Shown one piece after another: positions 48,272 to 56,527 of a stretch of 64,000 bases of DNA. Numbering within the stretch: the stretch's first letter is position 1; every line of letters starts with the position of its first letter. The position numbers and the translations under genes were made by a program. Source of the stretch: Nocardia vinacea NBRC 16497. Lineage in GTDB: Bacteria; Actinomycetota; Actinomycetes; Mycobacteriales; Mycobacteriaceae. The stretch is taken from positions 64 through 64,063 of the forward strand of contig NZ_BAGN01000427.1 in assembly GCF_000308835.1 (NCBI RefSeq), given 5' to 3'. Below the pieces are notes generated by a model that was given only the letters and a program-made list of their open reading frames with translations, had not been told where the DNA came from and made no database searches.

Positions 48272-49381
48272 ATGGATCCGACCGTGACACCGGCCTCCAG
48301 CCACCGAGACGAAACGAATCCCTTGCCGCACATCACAATCGAGCAAATGGCGCGACGGTACCGGGTGGTCCAGTGGGCCACCGGGAATGTCGGCCGACCA
48401 GCTCTGCGCGCCCTCATCGAACATCCGACCCTTACGCTGGTCGGGGTCCATACCCACACTCCGGACAAAGTCGGCACCGATGCGGGCCGCCTGTGCCAAC
48501 TGCCGACAGACACCGGGATCACCGCCACCGGCGATATCGCCGAAATCATCGAGTTGGGCGCCGATTGCGTGGTGTACACGCCGCGCGTCTTCGACATCGA
48601 CACCGTCTGCCGACTGCTGGCCACCGGCACGAATATCGTGACCACCCACGACATCTTCCATCATCCGGCCAGCATGGATCATGCCCTGTACGCACGTGTG
48701 GAGGCGGCGTGCTGGTCCGGTGGAGCCTCGATCCACAGCACCGGTCACAGTCCCGGCTTCATCACCGAAACAATGCCCATCGCCCTCGGCTCGATCCAAC
48801 GACGCCTGCACCGCATGCTAATCGACGAATACATCGACCTCACCGACTCCGAAACACCGTGGACGCTGCTCGGCATGGGCTTCGGCACAAGCCAAGCGAC
48901 ATTCGAACCGCACCGCCTGACCCAGGCCGGCCGCGCAATCGGCCCATCACTGCGCTTGGCCGCCGACGCTTTCGGGCCGCCACTCGACGCGATCGATGTC
49001 CGCGGCGAACTCGCCACCGCGAACCAGGACGTCCAGGTCGGCGCCGCCGTGTTTCGCAAGGGAACCGTTGTCGCACAACGGATCACAGTCTCAGGCACAC
49101 GCCGCGGCCAACCGCTGCTGCAGTTCCGCTCGACCCGCTACTGCAGCGCCGACATCAGCGCCGACTGGTCACTGCGCCCGACCGGATGGCATATCTCGGT
49201 CGAGGGTGACACGCCCCTCGAGGTCGACCTGCGGCCCGGGGAAGCGTCGGTCCACGCGAATGCGGCATCGCCGACCTACGCGGCCAACCGCGCCGTCAAC
49301 ACCATCCCCCACCTCTGTGCCGCAGCACCGGGCATCCGCACCGCCATCGACCTGCCACCCATTGCCGCGGCACTGTGGTGA
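48272..49381 (+). CDS. Dihydrodipicolinate-reductase-like NAD(P)H oxidoreductase
   Basis: A 369-residue Rossmann protein of the group annotated in mycobacteria as dihydrodipicolinate reductase-like or 2,4-diaminopentanoate dehydrogenase-like. The nucleotide-binding segment is YRVVQWATGNVGRPALRALI, followed by LTLVGVHTHTPDKVGTDAGR and CVVYTPR. It is too long and too different to be the lysine-pathway DapB. An ATG at the 26th codon (MARRYRVVQW) is the other plausible start. It follows the duplicated SnoaL pair by 56 bp and may belong to the same pathway. Confidence 0.8.
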   Translation: MDPTVTPASSHRDETNPLPHITIEQMARRYRVVQWATGNVGRPALRALIEHPTLTLVGVHTHTPDKVGTDAGRLCQLPTDTGITATGDIAEIIELGADCVVYTPRVFDIDTVCRLLATGTNIVTTHDIFHHPASMDHALYARVEAACWSGGASIHSTGHSPGFITETMPIALGSIQRRLHRMLIDEYIDLTDSETPWTLLGMGFGTSQATFEPHRLTQAGRAIGPSLRLAADAFGPPLDAIDVRGELATANQDVQVGAAVFRKGTVVAQRITVSGTRRGQPLLQFRSTRYCSADISADWSLRPTGWHISVEGDTPLEVDLRPGEASVHANAASPTYAANRAVNTIPHLCAAAPGIRTAIDLPPIAAALW

Positions 49382-49399
49382 GCGCAGACGGGTTGTCGG

Positions 49400-50293
49400 C
49401 TACCGGCTGATCTGACGTGGAACCACCGTGGCGAGTTTGTCCGGATTGCGGATGGCGTAGAAGTTGGTGATCTTGCCGTCGATGATCTCCATCAGGAAGA
49501 CGCCTTCCAGGCGGTCGTCGCTGTGGACGGCCATCGCAGGCGTGTTGTTGCAGTTGACCATCTCGATCCGCAGGTTCGGCGTCTTCCTCGCCCGATGGAA
49601 CAGATCCATAAGGCGCGCGGCCACCTTCTCCGCACCCACCACCGGCCTGCGCGCCGCGATGGCCTTGCCGCCGCTGTCGGCGGTCCAGATGGCGTCCGGT
49701 GCGAGCAGCGAGAGCAGCGGCTGCGTGTCACCGGTGGCCGCCGCTGTCATGAACTGCTGCGTGATCTGCGCGATCTGCGCCGCGTCGACGGGTTCGAAAC
49801 GTTTGCGACGCGCCTGCACATGTGAGCGGGCGCGGTGCGCCACCTGGCGCACCGTCATCACGGATTTGCCTACCGCTGCGGCGATGTCGTCGTAGTCGAA
49901 GCCGAACACCTCGCGCAGCACGAACACCGCACGCTCATCGGGCGTGAGTGTTTCGAGCAGCACGAGCATCGCCATCGACACCGACTCGGCGAGCACCACG
50001 TCAGCCGATGCGTCGTGCTCGTCGAGCAGCAGCGGCTCGGGCAGCCACGGTCCGATGTAGTCCTCGCGGCGGCGCGCGCCGGCCCGCACGGCGTTGAGCG
50101 CCTGACGAGTCACCAGCCGCGCCAGATACGACTTGGTGTCGCGCACCGTCGCGAGGTTCACCTCGGCCCACCGCAGATAGCTGTCCTGCAGCACATCGTC
50201 GGATTCGGTTGCCGAGCCGAGGATTTCGTAGACGATCGTGAACAGCAGCGGCCGCAGCACGGTGAACCGCTCGGCATGCTCGTCGGTCATCAT
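49400..50293 (-). CDS. ECF41-family RNA polymerase sigma factor with SnoaL-like C-terminus (SigJ-like)
   Basis: A 297-residue extracytoplasmic-function sigma factor. Sigma region 2 (FTIVYEILGSATESDDVLQD) and region 4 (ERAVFVLREVFGFDYDDIAA, GKSVMTVRQVAHRARSH) are complete. The linker WLPEP and the C-terminal NTF2/SnoaL domain carry the hallmarks of ECF41: DSGGK, a variant of the usual DGGGK, and NPDKL near the end. In this family the C-terminal domain itself regulates the sigma factor in place of an anti-sigma protein. The gene starts in a TGATG overlap with the oxidoreductase gene upstream, the expected ECF41 partner. Confidence 0.93.
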   Translation of the reverse strand: MMTDEHAERFTVLRPLLFTIVYEILGSATESDDVLQDSYLRWAEVNLATVRDTKSYLARLVTRQALNAVRAGARRREDYIGPWLPEPLLLDEHDASADVVLAESVSMAMLVLLETLTPDERAVFVLREVFGFDYDDIAAAVGKSVMTVRQVAHRARSHVQARRKRFEPVDAAQIAQITQQFMTAAATGDTQPLLSLLAPDAIWTADSGGKAIAARRPVVGAEKVAARLMDLFHRARKTPNLRIEMVNCNNTPAMAVHSDDRLEGVFLMEIIDGKITNFYAIRNPDKLATVVPRQISR

Positions 50294-51474
50294 CAAGAGG
50301 TAACCATTGGCGCAGCGGAGGCCGACTGCGCGGGACGCGGACCGCCCTTGGGCCAGATCAGCGAACCCGGCTTGCGGGCCTCACGACGTATCTTCCACAC
50401 CGCGACCTTGCAGGTCATCTCCTTGATTCTCGCGCCCATGCGGCCACCGATGTAGAGATTGACGGCGATGTCGTCTTTGCGGGCGAGCTGTCGGATGCCG
50501 ACGCGACGGCCGAGGCTGACGCACGCCCCTGTCAGGGCAAGGTCGAGCACCGCGGGTTCGGTCCCCGCGATGCGGCTCAGCACGGTATCGGCGGCCTGCG
50601 CGCCGAGCGGTCCCGCGCCCTGGCAGCTCATCCGCAGTGGCCGGCCCGACGGTGCGGCGGCGTCGCCGGTCGCCACAATGCGGTCGTCGTCGATACTGGT
50701 CAGGGTCTCGTCGGTGAGCAGCCGACCCAACGCATCGGTCCGCAGCCCGCTCTCGGCCGCCAACTCCGGCACGCCGAAACCCGTTGTCCAGATGGTGAGT
50801 TCGCTCGGACGCACAGCACCGTCGGCGAAGACGACCGCATCCGGCCCGACCTCGGTCGCCACGGCGGCCTCGAGCACGGCGACACCGTGCCGCGACAGCC
50901 ACTTGGCGACGTACCGGCGACCCGGCGCGCTCAGCGAAGGCATCAGGGTTCCGCCGCACACCAGCGTGACCGTGCGTCCCTGTTCGGCCAGTTCGGCGGC
51001 CGTCTCGATGCCGGTCGGTCCGCCGCCGACCACGGTGACCGGAGCAGCGAACGGCAACTCGTCCAGCCTGGCACGCACCCGCTGCGCGGACTCGAATTCA
51101 GCGATGGGGAAAGCGAACTCGGCCGCGCCGGACACCGACGATATCGCCGCGGTGCTGCCGACCGCGTAGATGACGTGGTCATAGTCCAGCACGCGCCCCG
51201 ACGCCAGCCGCACCATACGGGCAGCGGTGTCGATCCGCGTGGCGCTGTCGACAACCAACCGGATGCCGTCGCCGAGGAGCGTGCCGTAGTCGATCGTCGT
51301 GTCACCGGTTCCGGCCACGAACTGGTGCAGCCGGACTCGGTCGACGAATTCCGAGCGTGGATTGACCAGCGTGATATCGACATCGGTGCGCATCCGCAGA
51401 TGGTTGGCCGCGAGCGTCCCGGCGTAACCGCCGCCGATGACGACGACCTTGTGGAGTGTGTCGTGTTCAGTCAT
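50293..51474 (-). CDS. FAD-dependent NAD(P)H oxidoreductase (NDH-2/AIF-like), ECF41 partner
   Basis: A 393-residue two-dinucleotide-fold flavoprotein: the FAD motif VVVIGGGYAGTLAANHL at the N-terminus, the NAD motif VTVVGGGPTGIETAAELAEQ in the middle, the ATGDAAA motif near residue 285, and no membrane anchor. It resembles type II NADH dehydrogenases and AIF/FSP1-like reductases. ECF41 sigma factors are characteristically linked to such an oxidoreductase or to carboxymuconolactone decarboxylases, whose gene they activate. The two genes overlap and are co-transcribed. Substrate is unknown. Confidence 0.9.
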   Translation of the reverse strand: MTEHDTLHKVVVIGGGYAGTLAANHLRMRTDVDITLVNPRSEFVDRVRLHQFVAGTGDTTIDYGTLLGDGIRLVVDSATRIDTAARMVRLASGRVLDYDHVIYAVGSTAAISSVSGAAEFAFPIAEFESAQRVRARLDELPFAAPVTVVGGGPTGIETAAELAEQGRTVTLVCGGTLMPSLSAPGRRYVAKWLSRHGVAVLEAAVATEVGPDAVVFADGAVRPSELTIWTTGFGVPELAAESGLRTDALGRLLTDETLTSIDDDRIVATGDAAAPSGRPLRMSCQGAGPLGAQAADTVLSRIAGTEPAVLDLALTGACVSLGRRVGIRQLARKDDIAVNLYIGGRMGARIKEMTCKVAVWKIRREARKPGSLIWPKGGPRPAQSASAAPMVTS

Positions 51475-51764
51475 ACCGTCGAGACACCGCGGACCGCCGA
51501 AACATGACACCGACATGACGTGACGTGCGTCACTTCACTCGAGGGCGCGAGACGCCGACCATCCCCGGATATCCGGGCCGACACCGGCCACGGACCGCGA
51601 GAACCATTGCGGCATAAAACCAGTCGGAACTGCCGACTACCGTGGGCCGGAAGGAACGCCTGGCTGCTCCAGCGCGCAGGGACCGCGGATCTCAGTGCAA
51701 TCGGATGGGCGATGGGGCAGTCGGATCGAAGCCGATCATGGAGCAGATTCGCGCCCGCACCCAG

Positions 51765-51866
51765 GGCGGTGGCCGAATTCAGGAGGGTGGTCAGGCCTTG
51801 GTCGCTCAGCGATGTGAGCGCAGCGGAGACCTTGCTGTGGCGATATCGCCGCGTCGAGTCGGACAT
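51765..51866 (-). pseudogene. N-terminal fragment of a kinase-like gene, within a 630-bp gene-poor gap
   Basis: The frame from an ATG encodes MSDSTRRYRHSKVSAALTSL, then SDQGLTTLLNSATALGAGA. I recall this pattern as the N-terminus of actinobacterial kinase-like proteins that continue with GIGG and a nucleotide-binding strand. After 34 residues the similarity stops and the frame becomes non-protein-like, so only the 5' end survives. Another minus-strand coding-like tail (PPDVLSHIVSRLRPFEE) lies at about 51924-52020. The gap between the ECF41 partner and the next SnoaL gene thus holds debris of at least one gene, and three operators at its right end. Confidence 0.3.
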
Positions 51867-52032
51867 GTCGACAGGGTCCCCGCGATGCGGCACAACCCCC
51901 ACCGTACCTGAGGCTCGAGGCTCATTCCTCGAACGGCCGCAGCCGAGACACGATGTGGCTCAGCACATCCGGCGGTGCCGCTGATCGCAGGGCCGGGCGT
52001 GCGCGGGGGTGATCCACGACACCTTCATTTCG

Positions 52033-52088
52033 TTGGCGCAACCAATGAAACCTTGTATAGTTGGCTATACCAATATTGGCGCTACCAA
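52033..52088. promoter_or_regulatory. Three TTGG-N5-CCAA operators upstream of a SnoaL gene
   Basis: Three 13-bp dyads of identical form lie in 56 bp: TTGGCGCAACCAA (52033), TTGGCTATACCAA (52061) and TTGGCGCTACCAA (52076). The first and third are each followed by TGAAA, giving an 18-bp direct repeat with one difference. Such arrays are bound by a dimeric repressor, probably of the TetR or MarR type. No cognate regulator gene is adjacent. They overlap the promoter and end 14 bp before the ATG. Confidence 0.7.
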
Positions 52089-52102
52089 TGAAAGAGGACG
52101 TC

Positions 52103-52513
52103 ATGTCCACAGATACTCTGATCGCCGACCGTATCGAAATCGCCGACCTGTTCACCCGATTCGCCCGCCTGCTCGACGAGGTGCGGTACGAGGATGTCGA
52201 CACCGTCTTCACTGACGATGTGGAGGTCCACTCGCCGCGAATCCAAGTCCGCGGCATCGATAAGGTCACCGAGTTCATGCGGCAGTCTCAGGTCGAGGGC
52301 GAACTCACTCAGCACACGACCACTGATCTGCTGGTGCGGCTCGACGGCGACCAAGCTGCGGCCTCGGCGAACTCGCTCGTGTATTACTACCGCGACGGCC
52401 AACCGCCCCACCAAACCGGCGGCCTGCGACTGGCCGGCACCGCAGTGCGGACGTCGGCGGGCTGGCGACTCCGCGAGGCGCGCATCATGCTCGCCTGGAT
52501 GCGCAAGGATTGA
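52103..52513 (+). CDS. SnoaL-like NTF2-fold protein
   Basis: A 136-residue SnoaL_4-like protein (DRIEIADLFTRFARLLDEVR, YEDVDTVFTDDVEVHSPRIQ, then GIDKVTEFMRQSQ and HQTGGLRLAGTAVRTSAGWR). AGAGGACGTC precedes the ATG. The gene stands alone behind an array of three identical-form operators, so it is tightly regulated. It is not closely related to the duplicated SnoaL proteins further left. Function is unknown. Confidence 0.85.
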   Translation: MSTDTLIADRIEIADLFTRFARLLDEVRYEDVDTVFTDDVEVHSPRIQVRGIDKVTEFMRQSQVEGELTQHTTTDLLVRLDGDQAAASANSLVYYYRDGQPPHQTGGLRLAGTAVRTSAGWRLREARIMLAWMRKD

Positions 52514-52606
52514 TCTCGAAAGGCCAGACAGGCCTTACCTTTAGCCCCACCGACACCACTCGGCGTGTCGGCAAATATTCAGACAATTTCACGGCACAAT
52601 CAGCGC

Positions 52607-53506
52607 ATGGTGCTCAGCCGAAGATCGTTGCTGGCGTTGACTGCCGCGCTGCCCGCCGCCGGGCACGCGGCAGCGACGCAGCGACCGCGTTCGGTGCCGC
52701 GGTACACCATGACCGCATTCACCAACGACAGCGAAACCGATTTGTATGTCTACGAATCCGACGATGCGATCACCTTCCGGCAGCTGTCCGGGCCCGCCTA
52801 CCGCCCGCCGACGGGCCTGCTGCGCGACCCCAGCGTCTTTCGCAATATCGATGGCTACTACTACCTCACCTACACCACCTCCTGGGAAGGGCGAACCATC
52901 GGCTTCGCCTACAGCGCGGACCGGATGAACTGGAGCCATCTCTACGACATCACGGTGCCGCTGCCGGGCGTGACATCGACCTGGGCACCGGAGTGGTTCA
53001 TCGACTCGGACCGAAGCATCAACGTCATCGTGTCGCTCTCGGACGGCTATCGGTTCACACCGCACCTGATCACCGCCGAGTCGAAATTGCGCTCATGGAG
53101 CGTGCCGAGGCCGATGATCGGGCTGACCCAGCCCGACAACACCTCCTACGGCTATATCGACACCACCGTGGTCCGCGCCGATCGGCGCTACTACGCGTTC
53201 ACCAAGAACGAATCCACCAAATACATCGAACTCGCGGTCGCCGACCACCTGCTCGGCCCGTACACCTTTGTGGCGACCGACGATTGGGCCGGTTGGGGCG
53301 CTCCCGTCGAAGGACAGTGCGTCATCGCGCTGCCCGACGGCGGCTGGCGCATCTATTTCGACGCCTACACCGACCACCAATACTTCTACAGCGACTGCTA
53401 CGACGACTTCCGAACGTGGACAACACCTCTCGAACTTCCCGAGATATCAGGTACAGTCCGCCATTTCACGGTCTTCCCGGAGTTCGTCGAACAGCCCGAT
53501 AGTTGA
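52607..53506 (+). CDS. Tat-secreted GH43-like beta-propeller protein
   Basis: A 299-residue protein with a twin-arginine signal, VLSRRSLLALTAALPAAGHA. The mature part has the repeated blades of a family 43-type glycosidase propeller: LLRDPSVFRNIDGYYYLTYT (the Asp is at the position of the GH43 general base), GFAYSADRMNWSHLYDITVP, TWAPEWFIDSD and YYAFTKNESTKYIELAVADH. Family members act on arabinan, xylan or galactan. It stands alone with no sugar transporter beside it. A longer N-terminus is possible but would disrupt the signal peptide. Confidence 0.8.
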   Translation: MVLSRRSLLALTAALPAAGHAAATQRPRSVPRYTMTAFTNDSETDLYVYESDDAITFRQLSGPAYRPPTGLLRDPSVFRNIDGYYYLTYTTSWEGRTIGFAYSADRMNWSHLYDITVPLPGVTSTWAPEWFIDSDRSINVIVSLSDGYRFTPHLITAESKLRSWSVPRPMIGLTQPDNTSYGYIDTTVVRADRRYYAFTKNESTKYIELAVADHLLGPYTFVATDDWAGWGAPVEGQCVIALPDGGWRIYFDAYTDHQYFYSDCYDDFRTWTTPLELPEISGTVRHFTVFPEFVEQPDS

Positions 53507-53543
53507 TCTCCACCTCGCCACGCATAACGCCGAGCAAGCTGTG

Positions 53544-54338
53544 TCACGCGCGCCCGGTGGCACGGTCGAGCAGATGCGGGTCGTGTGCGTTGACGAGAAG
53601 AAGGTCCGGCTCGGCCGTCGCCCACAACTGAGCCAGCCGTTGGTGATTGGCCTGGACCTGCTTCCAATCGTGGGCGATGACGCGTTCCATCGCGGTGATC
53701 GCTTTGGGTGCGGTATCGGTGCCGTCGAGTTGGCCGTGGTGATAGAAGGAATCCCCGACATGCAGGATCCAACGGTCACCGGCATCGACTGCGACGGCGG
53801 CGTGACCACGGCTGTGGCCGGGGAGGTTGATCAGCACGATCCCGGCCGCGATATCGGTGAGTTCCTCGGCTCCCGGAAACCCGCGCCACGACTCGCCTGC
53901 CGACGGCTCGTGCTCGACGAGCACCGGGCGGTGGGCGCGCTGCGCCGGACGGTAGCGCTCTCGTTCGATCAAGGTCCGTGGATGCTGGGCGGCGAAGGCT
54001 TCGGCACCCGTGAGATGCACTCGAGCCCAAGGGAAGTCGGCGAGACCACCGGTGTGATCGGCATCGAAGTGGGTGAGCACGATGTGCCGGACATCGGCCG
54101 GATCGTATCCGAGTTGCCGGATCTGGTTGATCGCGGCTTCGCTCGGGTCGAAGGTGGGCCGGACGTAGAAGCGGGCGGGGCCGAAGCGCTTGCCGGGTGC
54201 TACGGCATCGCGTAGGCCCAGGCCCGAATCGATCAGGACCAGACCATGATTGGTCTCGACAAGCAGGACGTGACAGACCAATCCGCCGGGTGTGGCGGGT
54301 GGCCGCATCGTGCCGCAGTTGAGGTGGTGGACTTTCAT
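53544..54338 (-). CDS. MBL-fold hydrolase (AHL-lactonase-like)
   Basis: A 264-residue metallo-beta-lactamase-fold protein resembling N-acyl-homoserine-lactonase-type enzymes. The metal motif is THFDADHTGG (HxDxDH rather than the canonical HxHxDH), the later metal ligands are in LPGHSRGHAAV and HVGDSF, and the last His in LVNAHDPH. It is the last gene of a TetR-linked minus-strand cluster and overlaps the fusion gene by 4 bp. It probably opens a lactone or cleaves an ester or thioester of the compound degraded by this cluster. Confidence 0.87.
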   Translation of the reverse strand: MKVHHLNCGTMRPPATPGGLVCHVLLVETNHGLVLIDSGLGLRDAVAPGKRFGPARFYVRPTFDPSEAAINQIRQLGYDPADVRHIVLTHFDADHTGGLADFPWARVHLTGAEAFAAQHPRTLIERERYRPAQRAHRPVLVEHEPSAGESWRGFPGAEELTDIAAGIVLINLPGHSRGHAAVAVDAGDRWILHVGDSFYHHGQLDGTDTAPKAITAMERVIAHDWKQVQANHQRLAQLWATAEPDLLLVNAHDPHLLDRATGRA

Positions 54339-55924
54339 CCGAGTGCCGCTTTCATCTCTTCCATGGCCGCAAGGTCGCCACTGAGCAGAGCGGGGTCGAT
54401 GACCTGAACCGGGTTGGTGCCGTCCCAGTTCGCCGCGGCCAGCTCGACGAGGTCGAAGACGAACTTCTTGGTGCCGCCGAGATCCGAGATCTCGACGACG
54501 GTACCCGGGTGGTGTTCTGTCTGCAGATAGGCGAAACGCCCTGTCGGGCCGCCGATCTCGCCTTCCTGGCCTACGGTGAACCCGGCGGCGAGCGCGCGGT
54601 CGTAGAGGTCCTGGTAGTGCTCACTCCAGTAGGCGACGTGCTGCAGGCCTTCGTTGCCCGCGTCGAGGAAGTCCTTGTACATCGACGGTTCGTCGTCGAT
54701 CGGCTGGATGAGTTCGATCTGGATATTGCCGCTGTTGGCGACCGCGACATTCATCGCCATGGCCGACGGCCGGCCTCGATAGGTGAAGTTCCCCGGCTGG
54801 ACGCCTTCGAGGTAGAACCAGGGGCCGATACCGCAGTCGACGAATCCCTGCATTGATGCCTCGATGTCACGCACGACATAGCCGAGCTGCCGAATGGTGC
54901 CGAACATGTTCGCCTTCGGCGTGGGTCCGGGTACTGGGCCGGTGTGCGCATCGGCGAAGGACAACACGATCTTGCCGACCGCGGCATTTTCGCGGAGTCG
55001 CTGCGCCGCCCGGTCCGCCTGATCGGGCGAGTAGACAGCATCGAGGCGCGGGGTGAGCCTGCCGTCCGCGACAGCGGGCAGCGCCCGAGGTTGCAGCGCG
55101 GCGACGACCTCGGCCAATTCGGATCGGGTGCGGATGCTGAAGGTGGTCCCGAGCAGCCGCTGGCGGCGGAAGGCGATGGTGTCGAGATCGAGGCTGGTCG
55201 CGGCACCCGCGAGTCGGCCGATGCTGACGATCGTGCCGCCGACAGCGGTGGCCGCGGGCAGGTCCGCGAACAATTCGCCGCCGACATGATCGAGGGTGAT
55301 GTCGACGCCGTCGCCGTTCGTCGCGGCCGATACCGCGGTGCTCAGGTGCTCGGCGGAAGTGTTGACGGTGACGTCGGCGCCAGCAGCGGTGAGGGCGGAC
55401 CGCTTGTCCTCGCTTGTGGTGGTGGCGATGACGGTGCTCGCCCCCAGAGCTTTGGCCAGCTGGATGCCGATCAGACCGATCGAGCTGGTGCCTCCGACGA
55501 TCAGGACGCTCTTGCCTTCGATGAAGCCGGCTTGGCTGACCAGCGCGTCGTATTCGGTGATCAGCCCGACCGGCAGAGTTGCCGCTTCCTCGAAACTCAG
55601 TATCTCTGGGATCGGCACAACCAGCCGCGGATCGCACAGCGCGTAGTCGGCGAACGCACCGATGGTGATGCCCATGACGCGCGTACCCGCCGACAAATGC
55701 GGTGCCAGCGGACTGGAGATTTCCACGACCCCGGCGACCTCCATGCCCGCGGTGTATTCACCTGCCTGCTGGGAGTTGGCGGTGTAGGTGCCGTCGAGGG
55801 CATAGAGGTCGGCACGGTTGAGACCGGCGGCCATGACCTGGATGCGGATCGCACCGAGCCGACTGGGTGCGTCGATGTCGCGGAGTTGCCAGTTCGACCC
55901 GGCGCCGCCGATGAGTGCTCGCAT
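54335..55924 (-). CDS. Fusion of MDR quinone-oxidoreductase-like domain with a VOC (glyoxalase-like) domain
   Basis: A 529-residue two-domain protein. The first 325 residues are a zinc-free medium-chain reductase (GEYTAGMEVAGVVEISSPLA, then SVLIVGGTSSIGLIGIQLAK binding NADPH). After a short linker, from about residue 340, a VOC domain starts MFGTIRQLGYVVRDIEASMQ and continues GNIQIELIQPID, LQHVAYWSEHYQDLYDRALA and TVVEISDLGG. Linking a quinone/enoyl reductase to a VOC isomerase or lyase is uncommon and suggests two consecutive steps on one substrate. AAAGGA nine bases before the second ATG sets the start. It overlaps the MBL gene downstream. Confidence 0.87.
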   Translation of the reverse strand: MRALIGGAGSNWQLRDIDAPSRLGAIRIQVMAAGLNRADLYALDGTYTANSQQAGEYTAGMEVAGVVEISSPLAPHLSAGTRVMGITIGAFADYALCDPRLVVPIPEILSFEEAATLPVGLITEYDALVSQAGFIEGKSVLIVGGTSSIGLIGIQLAKALGASTVIATTTSEDKRSALTAAGADVTVNTSAEHLSTAVSAATNGDGVDITLDHVGGELFADLPAATAVGGTIVSIGRLAGAATSLDLDTIAFRRQRLLGTTFSIRTRSELAEVVAALQPRALPAVADGRLTPRLDAVYSPDQADRAAQRLRENAAVGKIVLSFADAHTGPVPGPTPKANMFGTIRQLGYVVRDIEASMQGFVDCGIGPWFYLEGVQPGNFTYRGRPSAMAMNVAVANSGNIQIELIQPIDDEPSMYKDFLDAGNEGLQHVAYWSEHYQDLYDRALAAGFTVGQEGEIGGPTGRFAYLQTEHHPGTVVEISDLGGTKKFVFDLVELAAANWDGTNPVQVIDPALLSGDLAAMEEMKAALG

Positions 55925-55951
55925 ACGCGAGATTCCTTTCATCCGTTCGAA

Positions 55952-56512
55952 TCAGGCCGACAGGTCGGCAGGTGGGGTGTCGACGAGCAGCCGATTCGGA
56001 TTGCTCGACATGGCGAGCAATCCGCGCAGTGCGCGCAAGACCAGCGGCCACTTACGCGGGTCGCGCAGGTTCACGCCGCTGACGAGCTGTTTGAGCATCG
56101 ACAGCGTGTCGAAGTAGATCCGCTCGACGATCAGGTTCTCGTTGTCGTCGAATACGAAGTACGCCGTCATCCGGGTGCGATGCCGGGAGCCGGTGGCCGG
56201 AATGCCGCCCAGCGGCCCCAAATGTGTTCCGAGTAGCCAGAATTCGACAATGACCGCGTCGGCGCTGTGCCGCAGCGCGATGATCTCGTGGTCCTGATCG
56301 GGAAACGCGACGCGGGTGTCGTGGTAGTAGTCGCGGACCTCGGCATCACCGTCATGGACGGTGAGCGTGGGAATGATCTCGTAATGCGGATGCGGGAACG
56401 TGGCCAGCACGTCGTCCCAGTCCTGGCGCACCTCGTCGTGGAAGTGATCGAGGACGAGTTTCTCGCGGGCGCGCAGCACCTCGACGGATGGCACGGCAAA
56501 GCGGTCGGTCAT
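55952..56512 (-). CDS. NTF2/SnoaL-like protein of the TetR-linked cluster
   Basis: A 186-residue SnoaL-like protein (REKLVLDHFHDEVRQDWDDV, LATFPHPHYEIIPTLTVHDG, VRDYYHDTRVAFPDQDHEII). The N-terminal part is helical and the C-terminal tail is longer than in typical SnoaL proteins. It sits between the MBL gene (15 bp away) and the MDR-VOC fusion (27 bp away), so all are read together. Its likely role is isomerisation, cyclisation or hydration of a pathway intermediate. Confidence 0.82.
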   Translation of the reverse strand: MTDRFAVPSVEVLRAREKLVLDHFHDEVRQDWDDVLATFPHPHYEIIPTLTVHDGDAEVRDYYHDTRVAFPDQDHEIIALRHSADAVIVEFWLLGTHLGPLGGIPATGSRHRTRMTAYFVFDDNENLIVERIYFDTLSMLKQLVSGVNLRDPRKWPLVLRALRGLLAMSSNPNRLLVDTPPADLSA

Positions 56513-56527
56513 GAAAACTCCTGCGGT

